A stretch of 64,000 bases of DNA from Flammeovirga sp. EKP202 (GCF_014534745.1 NZ_JACVVP010000029.1:29655-93654); one strand, 5' to 3'; counted from the stretch's first letter, positions 1 to 7,910 are shown. Notes: generated by a model from the sequence alone, not told the origin. A program made the numbers and translations.

Positions 1-1
1 A

Positions 2-526
2 CAGTACTTTGAAAGGTTGACAAATCATTACCATACGTTCCATTGCTATACTGATAATGACGAAGCAGGAACACAAATCATACAATCTTTACAATCTAAA
101 ATAGAAAGCAAAAGAATTTTGGTAAACGATTGCCGACCATTCTTTGAGGGTTTTAAAGATATCAATGATAAGGTTGTAAGGCATCAAGCAGAGCGAGGAG
201 CCATAGATCAAAAATCGTTGAGATATAATGCGAGTTTCAAGGAATCAATTTTTAAGGCTTTAGTACTATATAAGAAGTCAACTTCTGTACATATGACAGA
301 TGATTTAGCTTCGAAATATTGGTATTCCTTAGATACAAAAGAAGAAAGAGAAAAGCACCAAAAGAAATTAAAATACAATGAAACTATTGATGAGTTAATC
401 TCTAATTTTTCGGGTTTTAAAATAATGTATGATAGGGTAATGAAGCAAAAAGCTGAAGGGGTAATTCAATCTGTCACTTTTTATTATAACCAGGCAGTGA
501 AAGGTGTGGATAATACGATTTTGTGA
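2..526 (+). CDS. Toprim-domain protein, C-terminal part
   Basis: The frame is open from base 2, so this is the 3' part of a longer gene that begins before the window; the TTG at 17 is only the first possible internal start. The visible protein contains a Toprim-like core, with a D-x-D pair in YTDNDEAG, followed by a lysine-rich helical tail. Toprim domains of this kind occur in primase-like or DUF3991-type proteins of Bacteroidota mobile elements, usually after an N-terminal zinc ribbon that would lie outside the window. The likely role is priming or mobilisation of the island. The domain call is good; the exact family is inferred. Confidence 0.7.
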   Translation, partial: QYFERLTNHYHTFHCYTDNDEAGTQIIQSLQSKIESKRILVNDCRPFFEGFKDINDKVVRHQAERGAIDQKSLRYNASFKESIFKALVLYKKSTSVHMTDDLASKYWYSLDTKEEREKHQKKLKYNETIDELISNFSGFKIMYDRVMKQKAEGVIQSVTFYYNQAVKGVDNTIL

Positions 527-677
527 AATTATGGAATAATTTTTCACTTTAATTAAGTATAAACACAGAAAAAATTATAATTTAGACGGCATTTATATAG
601 CATTGATTTTGGTTCTTAACTGAAATATACTTTTTGCGTTGCTATTATTTTATTAGAATGAAACTAATAACAAACTT

Positions 678-902
678 ATGAAAAAAATAAAATTCACGAA
701 TTTGACCATAACCTATGAGAATAGTATAGCTCAAGTAAATGGTGAAATAGAACGTACTGAAACTACTTTTGATGAAAATAAAATTAAAGAGATTGGAGCT
801 GCAATTCTTCAACATTTAACTTCGAAAGGAGATATAAATGGAAACCCTATCACAAGTAATATTTCAATTAGAGGTGATGAAATTTTAGGGCGTCAATCAT
901 GA
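678..902 (+). CDS. hypothetical protein, 74 aa
   Basis: I do not recognise this small protein. It begins with basic and hydrophobic residues, has an acidic central helix and ends in a Gly/Ser-rich stretch. It has no membrane segment or cysteine. It stands alone between the Toprim gene and the HEPN/SecB trio, with an AT-rich leader. Its start is the first ATG of the frame. It may be a small accessory protein of the mobile element. Confidence 0.5.
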   Translation: MKKIKFTNLTITYENSIAQVNGEIERTETTFDENKIKEIGAAILQHLTSKGDINGNPITSNISIRGDEILGRQS

Positions 903-944
903 TATTTGCCAATTAATTCTAATCTTAGAAATTATCTATATTGT

Positions 945-987
945 TACGCGTATTATATTTTTATGAGTACAAAATTTAATACGCGTA
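945..987. repeat. 11-bp perfect inverted repeat containing TACGCGTA
   Basis: TACGCGTATTA (945-955) and TAATACGCGTA (977-987) form a perfect inverted repeat with a 21-base spacer. The core TACGCGTA is itself a palindrome, so an identical 8-mer occurs twice. It lies in the 307-base gene-free stretch 903-1209, in which I see nothing else except AT-rich sequence. It could be a terminator for the gene ending at 902 (the following T-run is weak), or a paired protein-binding site controlling the downstream HEPN/SecB operon. Confidence 0.5.
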
Positions 988-1209
988 GTTTTGGACTTTA
1001 TTAAGATAAATTTATGAGTAATCTATATTGATCATTTATGTAGGCTTAGTTAAAATAGTATTATCTGTATTGTTCTATTTGGCATTTATTAATAATGTTT
1101 TATTTCTATAAAAGTTCATAACTAATGTAATAGTATGTTTACAAAAATTAGCTAAACTTCTCATGGCTTTTAATAGGAAAATATTATTTTGCAATAAATT
1201 GGGTTTAAA

Positions 1210-1623
1210 ATGAGTGATTGGAAAGAAAAATCTGAGCAAAATCAAAAAAGTGCTGGGACCTTAATTAATAATAAATTATACTCTCCAAGTATACATTGTT
1301 CGTATTATAGTAATATTCAACTAATGTTGCATATTTTGTTAAACGATTTTAATAAATCTGAATCTGACATTGATAGTGAATCTCAAACGGGATCTAATGA
1401 AGAAAAAGGGTTTCACAATTGGTTGAAAAATTTAATAACCCGTGAATTAGTAACTAGAGATTTTATGTCTGTTCGTGATTTTAATAATTTTTTTGGACAA
1501 TTGAAAAGTTTAAGAATTCAATCAGATTATAAAAACCAAATAATTATTGAGTCAAGAGCAAAAGGTGGATTAGATTTATCTAAAAGAATTATTGATTTAT
1601 TAGAAGAGAAATTTAAAGTATAA
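1210..1623 (+). CDS. HEPN-like protein, candidate toxin of a chaperone-linked module
   Basis: This 137-residue all-helical protein resembles the COG1895-type HEPN fold. It has an N-terminal helix, then a tyrosine-rich helix (SPSIHCSYYSNIQLMLHIL), and a C-terminal helix with an R-x3-DY motif (LRIQSDY) that corresponds to the R-x-x-x-DY motif of that family. HEPN proteins are often RNA-cleaving toxins. The stop codon overlaps the start of the next gene (TAATG), so the two are translationally coupled, and a SecB-like chaperone follows as third gene. That order matches toxin-antitoxin-chaperone modules. The fold call comes from motif reading only; toxicity is inferred. Confidence 0.5.
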   Translation: MSDWKEKSEQNQKSAGTLINNKLYSPSIHCSYYSNIQLMLHILLNDFNKSESDIDSESQTGSNEEKGFHNWLKNLITRELVTRDFMSVRDFNNFFGQLKSLRIQSDYKNQIIIESRAKGGLDLSKRIIDLLEEKFKV

Positions 1624-2120
1624 TGGAAGCTAAAGAATACATAGAAAAAAAAATTAGTAATTTAGTTACAAATTTTCCTCAGTTGAAGGTGAGTTATGAA
1701 ATTGATAGCTATTCAAGCTCAAATTATATAAAAGTACTTCCTGGTAAAAGTTTTTATAACGATAAAGATTATCAAAAGTTTGAAACAGAATTTATTATGG
1801 AATTCATTGAGAGATACCCCAATGAAGAAATAGTTTTTGTTTCGGATAATTGTTTAATAGATGTATCTAATCCAATTTATTTAGTTGAAGGAGATTTTTA
1901 TGAACAAAAAAGTTTTGCTTTTAGTACAAACATTTGGTCAGATAATATTGAACTTGATTTTAATTTAACATTAAAGAAGTCAATGAATGAAATTTTTGAA
2001 AATTATAATTCCCTCAATAATATTGCTAATCAATTGAATAGTAGTACTATACAGGGAATTGAGGAGAGACCTGTTATCATTAATCAGGAAGAAGAAAGTT
2101 ACTTTGCATTTGCTGCTTAA
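1623..2120 (+). CDS. candidate antitoxin with hydrophobic C-terminal tail
   Basis: I do not recognise the 165-residue protein as a known family. It has mixed alpha/beta composition and is acidic. It ends in a glutamate-rich linker followed by the aromatic/alanine tail YFAFAA. In described SecB-linked toxin-antitoxin modules, the antitoxin carries a C-terminal chaperone-addiction segment that is bound by the SecB-like protein; this tail would fit such a role. The gene starts on the last base of the HEPN gene stop and is followed after 5 bases by the chaperone gene, so all three are one transcription unit. The antitoxin role is inferred from position and tail. Confidence 0.5.
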   Translation: MEAKEYIEKKISNLVTNFPQLKVSYEIDSYSSSNYIKVLPGKSFYNDKDYQKFETEFIMEFIERYPNEEIVFVSDNCLIDVSNPIYLVEGDFYEQKSFAFSTNIWSDNIELDFNLTLKKSMNEIFENYNSLNNIANQLNSSTIQGIEERPVIINQEEESYFAFAA

Positions 2121-2125
2121 AAATT

Positions 2126-2527
2126 ATGGAAAAAAATACATATAGATTATTAAACATAATCTTAATTGAAAGTTCTTTTAAGAGGGCATCTAATATTGAT
2201 TTTTCAAATAAAGAATTAAAAAATAATATCGATATTGATATAAATAATAATGTAAATAAAAACCTATTAATTGTTACAGTATCGTTAAATTTTAATACAA
2301 CAATTAACTCTGAAACTATTATTTCATCTGAAATAAAGATGGCTGGTAGTTTTGAATTTAGTGAAGATAATAGTATTCCTTTAGAAAGTTTTGGTAATAT
2401 AAATGCTCCGGCAATTATTTTTCCATTCATAAGAGAACATTTATCTGGTTTATCTATGAAAGCAGGTATTCAACCTATATTACTACCTCCAGTAAACTTT
2501 GTTGAGTTAGCAAAAAAAGAAAAATAA
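2126..2527 (+). CDS. SecB-like chaperone
   Basis: The C-terminal third (about residues 90-125) has the SecB signature: an N-A-P-x-x-x-F-P-x-x-R-E block (NAPAIIFPFIREHLSGLS) followed by a P-x-L-L-P-P-V-N-F block that ends the family core. The first 85 residues form beta strands, as in SecB. The length of 133 residues is typical of solitary SecB-like chaperones. Canonical secB is rare in Bacteroidota, and copies in mobile DNA usually control a toxin-antitoxin pair. Here it is the third gene after the HEPN-like and tail-bearing proteins, and a strong terminator follows 100 bases downstream. It probably stabilises the middle protein. Confidence 0.72.
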   Translation: MEKNTYRLLNIILIESSFKRASNIDFSNKELKNNIDIDINNNVNKNLLIVTVSLNFNTTINSETIISSEIKMAGSFEFSEDNSIPLESFGNINAPAIIFPFIREHLSGLSMKAGIQPILLPPVNFVELAKKEK

Positions 2528-2627
2528 TATATATTAATTTTGCTTTAGAAAACATCTAAACTCTGAATTAAAACGATATTACGTTCAAATTGCACTCACT
2601 AATATTGTTTACATCAATAATCAGATG

Positions 2628-2658
2628 AGACTTTTCATTTCATGAGGAGTCTTTTTTT
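2628..2658 (+). terminator. strong intrinsic terminator after the SecB-like operon
   Basis: An 11-bp stem (AGACTTTTCAT with ATGAGGAGTCT, two G-U pairs) closes a 3-base loop and is followed at once by seven T. It ends the HEPN/SecB operon and separates it from the control region of the virus-like cassette. Confidence 0.8.
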
Positions 2659-2774
2659 ATAGATTACCTAAAATTTATACCTGATAAAACACCTATTATC
2701 AAGCTTTCTTCACGCTAGGATTACATCCATACTACGTATTAAAATAAACTCTAAGAGTATTTAAATTTACATTT

Positions 2775-2802
2775 TACGTTGTATTTACGTTATTACTACG
2801 TT
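2775..2802. repeat. three TACGTT repeats spaced exactly 11 bp
   Basis: TACGTT occurs at 2775, 2786 and 2797, each one helical turn apart, and a related TACGTA lies at 2733. This is in the 442-base gene-free stretch 2528-2969. Phased short repeats of this kind are typical of cooperative regulator sites or small replication or recombination control regions. No partner protein is identified. Confidence 0.5.
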
Positions 2803-2849
2803 CATTTTTAATATTCTTCAATACTGAAATTATATTAAGGTGTATATCC

Positions 2850-2877
2850 AAATCAAATACACGTAACCAGATCAAAT
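2850..2877. promoter_or_regulatory. paired ATCAAA operator-like site, copy 1
   Basis: Two ATCAAAT sequences start 19 bp apart (2852 and 2871), with a CGTA between them. The same arrangement, with the same 19-bp spacing, recurs at 3637-3664. This copy lies about 100 bases upstream of the small gene at 2970. The two copies flank the divergent small DNA-binding gene 3270-3548, which is the natural candidate for the protein that binds them. Confidence 0.5.
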
Positions 2878-2969
2878 TAATGCATCCACATTACTATCTC
2901 TTTACATGTAATATTCATGAATCTATCTTAGAGTTCTTAAAGAATTAGAACACTAATTGAATCACTAAG

Positions 2970-3203
2970 ATGGAAAACATTAATGAAGAAATTGTTGAAG
3001 ATTACAAAGAGGCAATCTCTGAGGTACAAGAAGCTATAAGAAGTACTTTGGGTGAAAAGAATGCACAACATCCGGGCGTTGTTGGTACTATTCTTCAGGG
3101 AATTCAACTTAAACGAATTGCAGATCTAATGGAGATGAACCATTTAGATACTGGAGAGGAGTATGAAGAAGAAGTTTCTGAAGATAAAGAAGGAATGGGT
3201 TAA
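2970..3203 (+). CDS. hypothetical acidic protein, 77 aa
   Basis: Not recognised. The protein is helical, with a short Gly/Pro turn around residues 35-42 and a strongly acidic C-terminus (EEYEEEVSEDKE). It lies between the repeat-rich control region and a bidirectional terminator, facing the small DNA-binding gene on the other strand. It could be an early regulatory or inhibitor protein of the adjacent element. Confidence 0.5.
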   Translation: MENINEEIVEDYKEAISEVQEAIRSTLGEKNAQHPGVVGTILQGIQLKRIADLMEMNHLDTGEEYEEEVSEDKEGMG

Positions 3204-3245
3204 TAGATAATTAGAAGATGGAAAGTTAGAAATCAAGTAAAAAAA

Positions 3246-3271
3246 GCTAGTACAAAGTACTGGCTTTTTTT
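3246..3271. terminator. bidirectional terminator between convergent genes
   Basis: GCTAGTAC (3246-3253) and GTACTGGC (3257-3264) pair with one G-U around a 3-base loop. A-tract and T-tract flank the stem on both sides, so it can end transcription in both directions. It overlaps the stop codon of the minus-strand gene 3270-3548. Confidence 0.75.
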
Positions 3272-3548
3272 AATCCTCTTCGAGTAAGTCAATTTGAAAT
3301 AATTCATTGAGGATATCGATAACATCTTTACGTTTAATTATTCTACGGCTATCGTAGCCTAACTGTCTTACTTGATAGTTAAATGAGCCTTCATTGATAT
3401 TTAGCATTGCAGCAATTTGCTTTTTTTGAAATACAACAGTTCCCTTTTTGAATTCCTCAATAAACTTGTTTTTAATATCAAAATGGATGTTTTGATTGAG
3501 CATCTTAATGAAGTCACTATTGGATATTTTATCTCTACCAGGAATCAT
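3270..3548 (-). CDS. small helix-turn-helix-like regulator, 92 aa
   Basis: The middle of the protein reads as a helix-turn-helix: KKQIAAMLNINEGSFNYQVRQLGYDSRR, followed by a K-R-K-D segment. Both flanks are helical. It is the only minus-strand gene within the virus-like region and is divergent from the long structural operon starting at 3786. Paired AGATCAAA sites lie in its own upstream region (3637-3664) and upstream of the convergent gene (2850-2877). I infer a repressor or switch protein for the cassette; no family name is assigned. Confidence 0.6.
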   Translation of the reverse strand: MIPGRDKISNSDFIKMLNQNIHFDIKNKFIEEFKKGTVVFQKKQIAAMLNINEGSFNYQVRQLGYDSRRIIKRKDVIDILNELFQIDLLEED

Positions 3549-3636
3549 ATTTAGTTGAATTTAAGTTATCTGAAGTATTAAAGTTAATAATTTCTGTTCT
3601 AGTAAAATATTATAAAAAAAGTAAAAACATCAAACT

Positions 3637-3664
3637 AGATCAAATACGTAGAATTAGATCAAAA
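3637..3664. promoter_or_regulatory. paired AGATCAAA operator-like site, copy 2
   Basis: AGATCAAAT at 3637 and AGATCAAAA at 3656 repeat with 19-bp spacing and a TACGTA between them, as in copy 1. The site sits in the 237-base divergent region between the small regulator and the first structural gene, where it could control both directions. A single AGATCAAAA also occurs at 14044, upstream of the basic protein gene. Confidence 0.5.
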
Positions 3665-3785
3665 TACCATAAACCTGATTTCCTGATTTTATTTCATCAA
3701 ATTAGTTTATCTGGATAAGCACCTCTTTACCAAACAAAAAAATGGTGCGTTCTTGCCCAAGAATTAAGATAGAGACAACGAAATT

Positions 3786-5741
3786 ATGAGCCAACATCAA
3801 GTAAGATACTTGAATGGCGGTTTGGGTGTTACAGCAGATAAAAAGCGAAGAATTCAGTCAGGAAACGAGTATGACTACCTGTTTCCGTCACCTGAGCGAA
3901 GTGATCCGATTCTGCATAAGAACGGAAGCACTTTTGATACAATCGGTTTTATGAAACAGATTGTTGAAAAGACAAAAGGAGATACGCTGAAGTTTTCAAA
4001 ATGGATAAAGAAAAGTGATATACAATCTACTCTTCATGCACTGTTTGATTTTATGTACAATCATATACAGTACCAACAGGATGACCCAGGAGAGGAACAG
4101 TTGAGACGACCTGCCCGAAGCTGGTCTGACCGAAAAACAGGTGTTGACTGTGATTGTTATTCGATCTTTATTTCTTCGGTACTTTCCAATTTGGGAATAC
4201 CACATACATTTCGAAAGACCAAATATTACCATAGATCTTATTTTCAACATATCTATGTAGTTGTTCCCAAGTTTGCAGGTGCAAACATGAATGACAGAAA
4301 ACAGTACTGGACCATAGATCCAGTAATGGACAGGTTTGACGATGAAAAGATTTACACGGGTAAACATGACTTAACAGTATTAAAATCAAAAGGCATGAAT
4401 GGAACAGGTTTATCAGGCGTAGATGGATTACTAATACGTTACATGAATGGTTTGAACGGTTTTCAGCCGGTGAATCGATCTATTCGAAGTAAAAACCTAG
4501 TATGTAAGTGCTTATTGAAAGGTCTTGACGGTACTATTTACGGTCTGGATGAGCGTGAGGTGTTTTACAGTGCTGAAGGAGCACAGCTTCAAGCAATGCA
4601 TGGTGATGAAATTGTCTTAGAAAGTAATGGAGAGCTTTATTCACCATTACGAGGCTTTGGAGGTTTAGGATCTGTCTATGGTTTAGGTTTTTTCGGTAAA
4701 ATCTGGACCGCGGTAAAAACAGTAGGAGGAAAAATATGGAAAGGGGCCAAAAGTCTTTTTACCAAGAAAAAATTAACCAAGGTTGCTGACGTTGCAAGTG
4801 CTGCTACTGGTGGTGGTGGAAAACCCAGATTCAAAGCAGACCCAAGGTTTGTGAAAGGCATCACCAAAGAGCAGATGTTTAACCCGAAGAAACCTATTAT
4901 TGGGCCGTTTAATAGTTCAGTGGCGAAAGTAACCCCTGTAGGAGGTAACTTAAATCTGAACTGGCTGAATAAAGCAGGGAGTACAGCCAATATGCTTTCA
5001 TCTGCCTTTGGACTGAAAAATACTCAAGTAGGGCAGGTTGTCAGTCAGGTGAATGCGAAGGTGAATCAATTGAATGCAGAGCTGAATGCTCAGAAGCAAT
5101 TGAATCAGACTCTTCAATCAGCATCAGCAGACGGAAAACTAGATACAAGGGAAATACTAGCACTTGTAAAAGCATCACAGGGAGCAGGAGTTACGCACGA
5201 TGATATGCTCAAACATATCAGGTCGTATTCTATGAAACCTGAAGAAGTGCAGAAGTATGCAGATATTTCGTCAAAACGTGCAGCTGTAGCAGCACTGGCA
5301 AAAGGCACAACAAAAGAGGAAGCACATAAACTTGCACAGTTGTATGCGGCAGAAGCAGCAGGAAAAACGGCATCAAAAGAAGATGCTCAACTTCTTGCAC
5401 AGTTGTATGCGGAACAGGCTGGTGCAAAAAAAATTGATCTAGCTGAAGCACAGCGAATCGCAAAAGCGGAAGCCAAGGCCAACGGAGTTTCACTTTCTTT
5501 GTCACAGAAGATTGCAAAACTAGAAGCGAAGGCCGCAATGGTAGGGAAAGCCACTAAAGAAGATGTTGAAAAAACAGCAGAACAGCAGGCTAAGTTAGAA
5601 AATGCAAAAACTCGTCTTTACATTCAGAAGCAAATGCAGCTGAAGGAGCAAGAAGAAAGACAAAGAGCAGATAATAATAAAAATCTCTTGATTATGGGAG
5701 GTTTAGCAGCTGCCGCATTAGTGTATATGAAAATGACCTGA
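3786..5741 (+). CDS. transglutaminase-like protein with helical repeats and C-terminal membrane anchor
   Basis: The 651-residue protein has three parts. Residues 80-185 form a transglutaminase/cysteine-protease-like domain with the likely triad Cys122 (in GVDCDCYS), His155 and Asp178. Residues 220-340 are Gly-rich and contain a basic amphipathic stretch (KIWTAVKTVGGKIWKGAKSL). Residues 430-620 are a series of helical repeats of about 21-24 residues (K-E-x-A-x-x-L-A-Q-L-Y-A pattern). One hydrophobic segment lies at the extreme C-terminus (LLIMGGLAAAALVYM). The repeats and anchor are shared with the next gene, only 4 bases away. I infer a virion membrane-associated processing or cross-linking protein. 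Confidence 0.6.
   Translation: MSQHQVRYLNGGLGVTADKKRRIQSGNEYDYLFPSPERSDPILHKNGSTFDTIGFMKQIVEKTKGDTLKFSKWIKKSDIQSTLHALFDFMYNHIQYQQDDPGEEQLRRPARSWSDRKTGVDCDCYSIFISSVLSNLGIPHTFRKTKYYHRSYFQHIYVVVPKFAGANMNDRKQYWTIDPVMDRFDDEKIYTGKHDLTVLKSKGMNGTGLSGVDGLLIRYMNGLNGFQPVNRSIRSKNLVCKCLLKGLDGTIYGLDEREVFYSAEGAQLQAMHGDEIVLESNGELYSPLRGFGGLGSVYGLGFFGKIWTAVKTVGGKIWKGAKSLFTKKKLTKVADVASAATGGGGKPRFKADPRFVKGITKEQMFNPKKPIIGPFNSSVAKVTPVGGNLNLNWLNKAGSTANMLSSAFGLKNTQVGQVVSQVNAKVNQLNAELNAQKQLNQTLQSASADGKLDTREILALVKASQGAGVTHDDMLKHIRSYSMKPEEVQKYADISSKRAAVAALAKGTTKEEAHKLAQLYAAEAAGKTASKEDAQLLAQLYAEQAGAKKIDLAEAQRIAKAEAKANGVSLSLSQKIAKLEAKAAMVGKATKEDVEKTAEQQAKLENAKTRLYIQKQMQLKEQEERQRADNNKNLLIMGGLAAAALVYMKMT
5331..5412 (+). 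repeat. 63-bp period tandem repeat inside the transglutaminase-like gene
   Basis: CTTGCACAGTTGTATGCGG occurs at 5331-5349 and again at 5394-5412. The 63-base period equals 21 codons and corresponds to one helical repeat unit. The exact DNA match shows a fairly recent unit duplication or conversion. Confidence 0.75.
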
Positions 5742-5745
5742 TCTT

Positions 5746-7098
5746 ATGGTTTTTGGTCATCATAAAATATATAATTCTCTATCGTTCTGTGAAGGTGATC
5801 TATCTGGTATCAATGCTGGGGGAGGTGAAGTTTTTTACTTTTCCCATCTGATAGGCTTGCACAAAAACGATAAAGACATTGTATTGTCAGACGGGCAATA
5901 CTTCTACGAGCCTGTAGTCAGTTCACTGAATGGAGAGCATCAGTTAGGTTTCTTCAGGAGGTTATGGAAAGGCATTAAACGAACGGTTCGAAAAGTAGGC
6001 AAGTTTGTTGGTAAAGTAGCCGGAAAAGTGGTTAAAGGAGTGAAACGAGTAGCGAGAGCTGCTTGGAGAGGAATCAAGAGAGTAGGAAGGGCTGTATGGA
6101 CAGGTGTAAAAAATGCCGGTAAGTTTCTATACAAAAAAGTACTTCCTGTTTTTAAGAAAATAGTAAAAGTGATCGCTCCTATACTGAGTTTTGTTCCTGG
6201 TCCAATCGGTTTGATAGCAACAGCGGCAAGTATTCTTGTTGACTTGATTCCTGATCCGAAAAACCCTGCTAGGAAAATTCCAGTGAAGAAGAAAGTTACC
6301 AAGATGGTGAAAGGCCGTAAGGTTGCACCTACTGGAAAAAAGGTCACACTTAAAAAAGAAGTATTGGCCGTTGACAAAAACGCTACTTCTGAACAATTGA
6401 AAAACCTAAAGAAGCAGCAGGTTAATCAAGCAATTGCTAAGCAGCAGTTATTGAAAGCCCATCAACAGCTTTCAGTGTTAGGTGATCAGGTGAAGCAATT
6501 TGCAAGCCGTAAGAAATTAAATTTATCTGAACTTCTCGGCATCGTGAAAAATGCTCAGAAAATTGGTGTTGATCATCAGGATTTGATCAAGAATATCAGA
6601 ATGTTTCAGATGAATGCAATAGATGTTCAAAAACTGACTGACCTCAATGCGAATGCAAGGGCAATGGAGGCCCTTTCCAAGGGTGTTTATAAGGAAGACT
6701 TTCATAAAATTGCCAAGCTCGAAGCGAGTAATGAAGCTCAAAGAACAGCACAGAAAAGTGAAACCGAACTGATTACTCAATTAACAGTACAGAAGCATAA
6801 TTCAGGTAAGATTGAAAGGACTGAACTTGAAAGGCTTGTTCGTCTTGAAAACAAAGCTGGCGGTGCAGCAACTGCAAAGCAAGTGAGTGATTATTCAAAG
6901 ATTGAAAATACTATTAATTCTGATACTTTGTTATCACAAAGCGAAGTGAAAAACAAAACAGACAAGGCACTTAAGCTTGCAAAGTATCAGGCATTAATAG
7001 CTGAAAATAAACAACATCTAAACTCAAAAACTAACAGTAACCTATTGATGTACGGAGCTATAGGGCTCCTTGCATTAATAGCGGGTTCAAATTCCTGA
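5746..7098 (+). CDS. basic helical-repeat membrane-anchored protein, paralogue of the upstream gene
   Basis: The 450-residue protein has a short N-terminal domain. Residues 65-140 are a long Lys/Arg/Val amphipathic stretch in which K-x-x-G-K-x-V-x-G-K units recur, then comes a hydrophobic hairpin (APILSFVPGPIGLIATAASILV). The second half matches the upstream transglutaminase-like protein: compare LGIVKNAQKIGVDHQDLIKN here with LALVKASQGAGVTHDDMLKH there. It also ends in a hydrophobic anchor (LLMYGAIGLLALIAGS). It lacks the transglutaminase domain. The amphipathic basic segment suggests membrane binding or remodelling, perhaps on the inner side of a virion membrane. Function is inferred. Confidence 0.6.
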   Translation: MVFGHHKIYNSLSFCEGDLSGINAGGGEVFYFSHLIGLHKNDKDIVLSDGQYFYEPVVSSLNGEHQLGFFRRLWKGIKRTVRKVGKFVGKVAGKVVKGVKRVARAAWRGIKRVGRAVWTGVKNAGKFLYKKVLPVFKKIVKVIAPILSFVPGPIGLIATAASILVDLIPDPKNPARKIPVKKKVTKMVKGRKVAPTGKKVTLKKEVLAVDKNATSEQLKNLKKQQVNQAIAKQQLLKAHQQLSVLGDQVKQFASRKKLNLSELLGIVKNAQKIGVDHQDLIKNIRMFQMNAIDVQKLTDLNANARAMEALSKGVYKEDFHKIAKLEASNEAQRTAQKSETELITQLTVQKHNSGKIERTELERLVRLENKAGGAATAKQVSDYSKIENTINSDTLLSQSEVKNKTDKALKLAKYQALIAENKQHLNSKTNSNLLMYGAIGLLALIAGSNS

Positions 7099-7118
7099 AA
7101 ACTTAATTTTATTAACAA

Positions 7119-7781
7119 ATGTTCGATAAGGAAAATTTAAAACAGGCCGCTATTGGGGCCGGAGCCGTAACGGTGGGTGCCATCGTGGGTAAAAAAGTAC
7201 TCGGATACAGTGAGCAGCCTTTAGTTGCCGTTGCTGCAATTGTAGCCGGTGGATTAGCAGCATCAAAAGCAGACCGCAAGAATCCTTACCTTGCTCATTT
7301 AGGTACTGCTCTTGTAGCAGCAGGGGCAACTGGTTTTGTATCTAACCCAAAAACAGTAGAAAAATTCCCATTCATGAAAAACTATCTAGGAGCACCAATA
7401 GCAGGTAATGCTGTTTCAGGATTAGATGGTCTTGGAAGCGGTGAATTAGTCTATGGTCCTGATGGTCAGATGTACATGGTGGAAAGTCAGAATGGTATTT
7501 CCGGCAATCAGTTCCGTCAAGATGAACATGGTAATTTATTCCAGGTAGGAGGTTTACCAATGGGTTCATTAGATGATGATTTGGATGATCTTGATGGTTT
7601 AGGCGAAGCAGACATTGAAGATCTGACAGGTTTAGACTATGCGGACGATCTTGAAGACCTAGACGGTTTAGGTGATCTTGACGATGAAGACGACCTTGAC
7701 GGATTGGGAGAGATTGACGATTTAGACGAAGATCTTGATGGTCTGAACGGGGAGGACGAAGCTATTATGGCAATGAGCTAA
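7119..7781 (+). CDS. membrane protein with acidic D-L-D-G-L repeats
   Basis: Residues 5-75 contain Gly/Ala-rich hydrophobic segments, probably two membrane helices. The middle has a YGPDGQMYMVE-type beta stretch similar in style to the Gly-rich segment of the gene at 3786. Residues 150-215 are a low-complexity acidic region built from LDDLDGLG units. The acidic tail could neutralise the very basic neighbours or bind calcium; nothing in it is catalytic. It is 20 bases after the preceding gene and in the same operon, which ends at the hairpin 7833-7871. Confidence 0.55.
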   Translation: MFDKENLKQAAIGAGAVTVGAIVGKKVLGYSEQPLVAVAAIVAGGLAASKADRKNPYLAHLGTALVAAGATGFVSNPKTVEKFPFMKNYLGAPIAGNAVSGLDGLGSGELVYGPDGQMYMVESQNGISGNQFRQDEHGNLFQVGGLPMGSLDDDLDDLDGLGEADIEDLTGLDYADDLEDLDGLGDLDDEDDLDGLGEIDDLDEDLDGLNGEDEAIMAMS

Positions 7782-7832
7782 AGGTACTCCGATAACAAAC
7801 AAAAAACACTCAAATCTCTATTCATACAAGCA

Positions 7833-7871
7833 AAGTAGGGTGAACTTAGTCACTTCACCTTACTTATTTTT
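7833..7871 (+). terminator. hairpin terminator before the candidate capsid gene
   Basis: AAGTAGGGTGAA (7833-7844) pairs with TTCACCTTACTT (7854-7865), with one G-U, and is followed by ATTTTT. It closes the unit of genes 3786-7781 and leaves the next gene (7911) with its own leader. Confidence 0.7.
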
Positions 7872-7910
7872 AAGACTAACAAATTTCTAAAATTTTAAAG
7901 ACCTATTATC

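Noticed and set aside
5230..5538. Minus-strand Leu/Pro-rich ORF
   Set aside because: It is the reverse image of the Ala/Gln/Lys helical repeats of the transglutaminase-like gene, so it is a shadow.
5940..6377. Long minus-strand ORF of 145 codons opposite the basic helical-repeat gene
   Set aside because: It mirrors the Lys/Val repeat stretch of the plus-strand gene. Its Phe/Thr/Leu composition is what the reverse complement of such codons gives.
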